This document shows, in pieces, positions 31,077 to 32,712 of a stretch of DNA of 32,712 nt. The translations under genes and the position numbers were made by a program. The DNA comes from DASTQL01 sp035761805 (GTDB lineage: Bacteria > Actinomycetota > Actinomycetes > Jiangellales > Jiangellaceae): NCBI GenBank assembly GCA_035761805.1, contig DASTQL010000074.1:1-32712 (forward strand), written 5' to 3'. The notes below the pieces were generated by a model. The model made no database searches, was not told the DNA's origin, and worked only from the letters and a program-made list of their open reading frames with translations. The number at the start of each line of letters is the position of its first letter. Positions within the stretch are counted from its first letter, which is position 1.

Positions 31077-31508
31077 CCTGCCCGGCCGTGCCGTGTGGTC
31101 GGGGTGGCCCCGGGTGCGCAGCCGCTCCTTCATCTCCGCCTCGTACAGGTGGCGGCGGCCTCGCACCAGGGCCTCCCGGGCGGTCCGCTCGTGGCGCCGG
31201 AAGGCCGACCAGTAGCCGTCGTCGAACTCCTCGACCACCTGGAAGGTCCAGCGGCCCTCCACGACGTTGCGTCCGACGAGGTCGCGCTCGATCTCGCCGG
31301 CCACCGCGTCGTGGCCTGCGGCCCGCAGACCCGCGACGGCCTCCCCGAGCGTGCGATCGGCCTTGCCCACCAGCTGGTGGAAGGCGTAGAGGTGGCCGCG
31401 CGCCTGCTCGACCACCTCGAGCGCCTCGGACAGCTTCCCCAGGGCGTCGACCGTGGCGTCGTCGGTGCCTGGCGGGCGGGTGTGCTCGGCGGCGGGCTGG
31501 TCACTCAC
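31074..31508 (-). CDS. conserved hypothetical helical protein
   Basis: This 144-residue protein is charged and mostly helical: about 20-55 (ALGKLSEALEVVEQARGHLYAFHQLVGKAD), 59-80 (AVAGLRAAGHDAVAGEIERDL), and a C-terminal helix with EEFDDGYWSAFRRHERTAREAL and RRHLYEAEMKERL. WTFQVVEEFDDGYW looks like a family hallmark. There is no transmembrane segment or enzyme motif, and it is not one of the well-known DUFs I can name. GTG 31508 follows GGAG at 6 bases. It is read toward gpgS, whose -10 overlaps its stop; it diverges from groEL. Confidence 0.75.
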   Translation of the reverse strand: MSDQPAAEHTRPPGTDDATVDALGKLSEALEVVEQARGHLYAFHQLVGKADRTLGEAVAGLRAAGHDAVAGEIERDLVGRNVVEGRWTFQVVEEFDDGYWSAFRRHERTAREALVRGRRHLYEAEMKERLRTRGHPDHTARPGR

Positions 31509-31566
31509 GTGCAGCTCCGTTCCCCGTACGGGACGGGTCTTCTCGAGCGGGGATGCGGGCGGCTCG

Positions 31567-31593
31567 CTTGCACTCGCCAGGGTCGAGTGCTAA
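31567..31593. promoter_or_regulatory. CIRCE element 1 (HrcA operator)
   Basis: CTTGCACTC, a 9-base spacer, then GAGTGCTAA; the right arm is perfect against the consensus TTAGCACTC-N9-GAGTGCTAA, and the left arm has two mismatches. The TTGCAC at 31568-31573 could double as the groEL -35. Confidence 0.8.
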
Positions 31594-31601
31594 ACCTTGG
31601 T

Positions 31602-31628
31602 CTAGCACTCTCACCACGAGAGTGACAA
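31602..31628. promoter_or_regulatory. CIRCE element 2 (HrcA operator)
   Basis: CTAGCACTC, a 9-base spacer, then GAGTGACAA; one mismatch in the left arm and two in the right. It begins 9 bases after element 1 ends, so groEL has two operators in tandem. Confidence 0.75.
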
Positions 31629-31751
31629 CAGCCATCGGGCCGGTGCGACGAGGTCCCGGGGCGCCGGCGGACATGGGTCGGTGCTTCCGGACCGTCCGTC
31701 GCGGGCGTCGTCGCCGGCCGGAGTCACCCGTCCCTGGGAGGACCACACCCC

Positions 31752-32712
31752 ATGCCGAAGATCATCGCCTTCAGCGAGGAGGCGCGGCGGGGCCTGGAGC
31801 GCGGCATGAACACGCTGGCCGACGCCGTCAAGGTCACGCTGGGCCCGAAGGGCCGCAACGTCGTCCTCGAGAAGAAGTGGGGGGCGCCGACGATCACCAA
31901 CGACGGTGTCTCCATCGCGAAGGAGATCGAGCTCGAGGACCCGTGGGAGAAGATCGGGGCCGAGCTCGTCAAGGAGGTCGCGAAGAAGACCGACGACGTC
32001 GCCGGTGACGGCACCACCACCGCGACGGTGCTGGCGCAGGCGCTGGTCCGCGAAGGTCTGCGCAACGTCGCCGCGGGCGCCAACCCGATCGCCCTCAAGC
32101 GCGGCATCGAGACGGCCGTCGAGGCCGTCTCCGAGCAGCTGCTCTCGATGGCCGTCGACGTCGAGACCAAGGACCAGATCGCCGCGACCGCGTCGATCTC
32201 GGCCGCCGACACCCAGATCGGCGAGATGATCGCCGAGGCGATGGACAAGGTCGGCAAGGAAGGCGTCATCACCGTCGAGGAGAGCAACACCTTCGGCCTC
32301 GAGCTGGAGCTCACCGAGGGCATGCGCTTCGACAAGGGCTACATCTCGCCCTACTTCATCACCGACGCCGAGCGGATGGAAGCGGTCCTGGAGGACCCGT
32401 ACCTCCTCATCGTCAACAGCAAGATCTCGGCGGTGAAGGACCTGTTGCCGATCCTCGAGAAGGTCATGCAGTCGGGCAAGCCGCTGGTGATCATCTCCGA
32501 GGACGTCGAGGGCGAGGCGCTGGCCACGCTGGTCGTCAACAAGATCCGCGGCACGTTCCGGTCGGTCGCCGTCAAGGCCCCCGGCTTCGGCGACCGCCGC
32601 AAGGAGATGCTCGAGGACATCGCCGTCTTCACCGGCGCCAAGCCGATCTTCGAGGACGTCGGCGTCCCCCTCGAGGACGTCACGGTCAAGGACCTCGGGA
32701 CCTGCAAGCGCG
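31752..32712 (+). CDS. groEL: chaperonin GroEL (Hsp60), C-terminus cut by window edge
   Basis: The first 320 residues of GroEL run to the window end. It starts MPKIIAFSEEARRGLERGMN and keeps the ATP site: VTLGPKGRNV, DGVSIAKEI and GDGTTTATVLAQ, with the apical domain MRFDKGYISPYF and APGFGDRRKEML. No groES precedes it, which fits the stand-alone GroEL2 type of actinobacteria. ATG 31752 follows GGGAGGAC. Two CIRCE elements lie about 125-185 bases upstream, so expression should rise on heat shock when HrcA releases. Near the cut end LGTCKR takes the place usually held by LGRARK or similar. Intermediate-domain hinges and the C-terminal tail are outside. Confidence 0.97.
   Translation, partial: MPKIIAFSEEARRGLERGMNTLADAVKVTLGPKGRNVVLEKKWGAPTITNDGVSIAKEIELEDPWEKIGAELVKEVAKKTDDVAGDGTTTATVLAQALVREGLRNVAAGANPIALKRGIETAVEAVSEQLLSMAVDVETKDQIAATASISAADTQIGEMIAEAMDKVGKEGVITVEESNTFGLELELTEGMRFDKGYISPYFITDAERMEAVLEDPYLLIVNSKISAVKDLLPILEKVMQSGKPLVIISEDVEGEALATLVVNKIRGTFRSVAVKAPGFGDRRKEMLEDIAVFTGAKPIFEDVGVPLEDVTVKDLGTCKR

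Noticed and set aside
1..32712. CRISPR arrays, insertion sequences with terminal repeats, prophage modules, rRNA and tRNA genes
   Set aside because: None seen on either strand; only the remnant at 4156-4454 hints at past mobile DNA.

Overview
The window is chromosomal DNA from a high-GC Gram-positive bacterium of the Actinomycetota. The evidence is uniformly high GC with G/C-ending codons, frequent GTG starts, many TANNNT -10 hexamers placed 6-8 bases before start codons (leaderless transcription), and marker families: Lsr2, DUF3263, a LytR_C protein, GpgS, the TmsA/TmsB pair for 10-methyl fatty acids, and a CIRCE-controlled groEL that is not preceded by groES. I cannot place it to genus. No rRNA, tRNA, CRISPR array, intact insertion sequence or prophage is visible, and I found no convincing T-tract terminator.

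Layout. Positions 1-4460 are a loosely packed left part: a truncated alpha/beta hydrolase, a small membrane protein, a GNAT acetyltransferase, a GAF-SpoIIE phosphatase, an Lsr2-like protein without its DNA-binding half, and a frame-broken remnant that may derive from a recombinase. Positions 4466-7494 hold a coupled DUF202 pair, a three-gene unit (PLDc_N protein, ABC ATPase, ABC permease; both junctions are 4-base overlaps) and a small divergent membrane protein. Positions 7555-11746 hold an SCP-x-type thiolase, an AhpD-like protein, a primary-like sigma factor and an AI-2E family permease. Positions 11723-14823 are a lipid unit, tmsA-tmsB, with a small gene upstream. Positions 14979-19876 run rightwards: an aldehyde dehydrogenase, a fused 2-oxoacid dehydrogenase E1 alpha-beta protein, and a translationally coupled squalene-cyclase-like repeat protein. 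Positions 19884-23787 hold a lipoprotein, a CopB-type copper ATPase under a CsoR-type operator, and a divergent patatin.

Positions 23835-31508 are rich in compatible-solute and envelope genes: otsA (trehalose-6-phosphate synthase), DUF3263 and LytR_C genes, tesB, otsB (trehalose phosphatase), a divergent second GT20 enzyme, a small HEXXH protein coupled to gpgS (glucosylglycerate pathway), and an unrecognised helical protein. The window ends inside groEL, behind two tandem CIRCE elements.

How the genes fit together: otsA and otsB make trehalose, and gpgS makes glucosyl-3-phosphoglycerate. The second GT20 enzyme probably makes a related phosphorylated disaccharide or pseudo-disaccharide. tmsA and tmsB convert oleoyl chains of membrane phospholipids to 10-methylstearoyl (tuberculostearoyl) chains. 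The ALDH, E1, thiolase and TesB genes belong to acyl-CoA and branched-chain carbon metabolism. Control signals readable in the DNA are the CsoR box (copper), the tandem CIRCE (heat shock, HrcA) and the repeated leaderless promoter arrangement.
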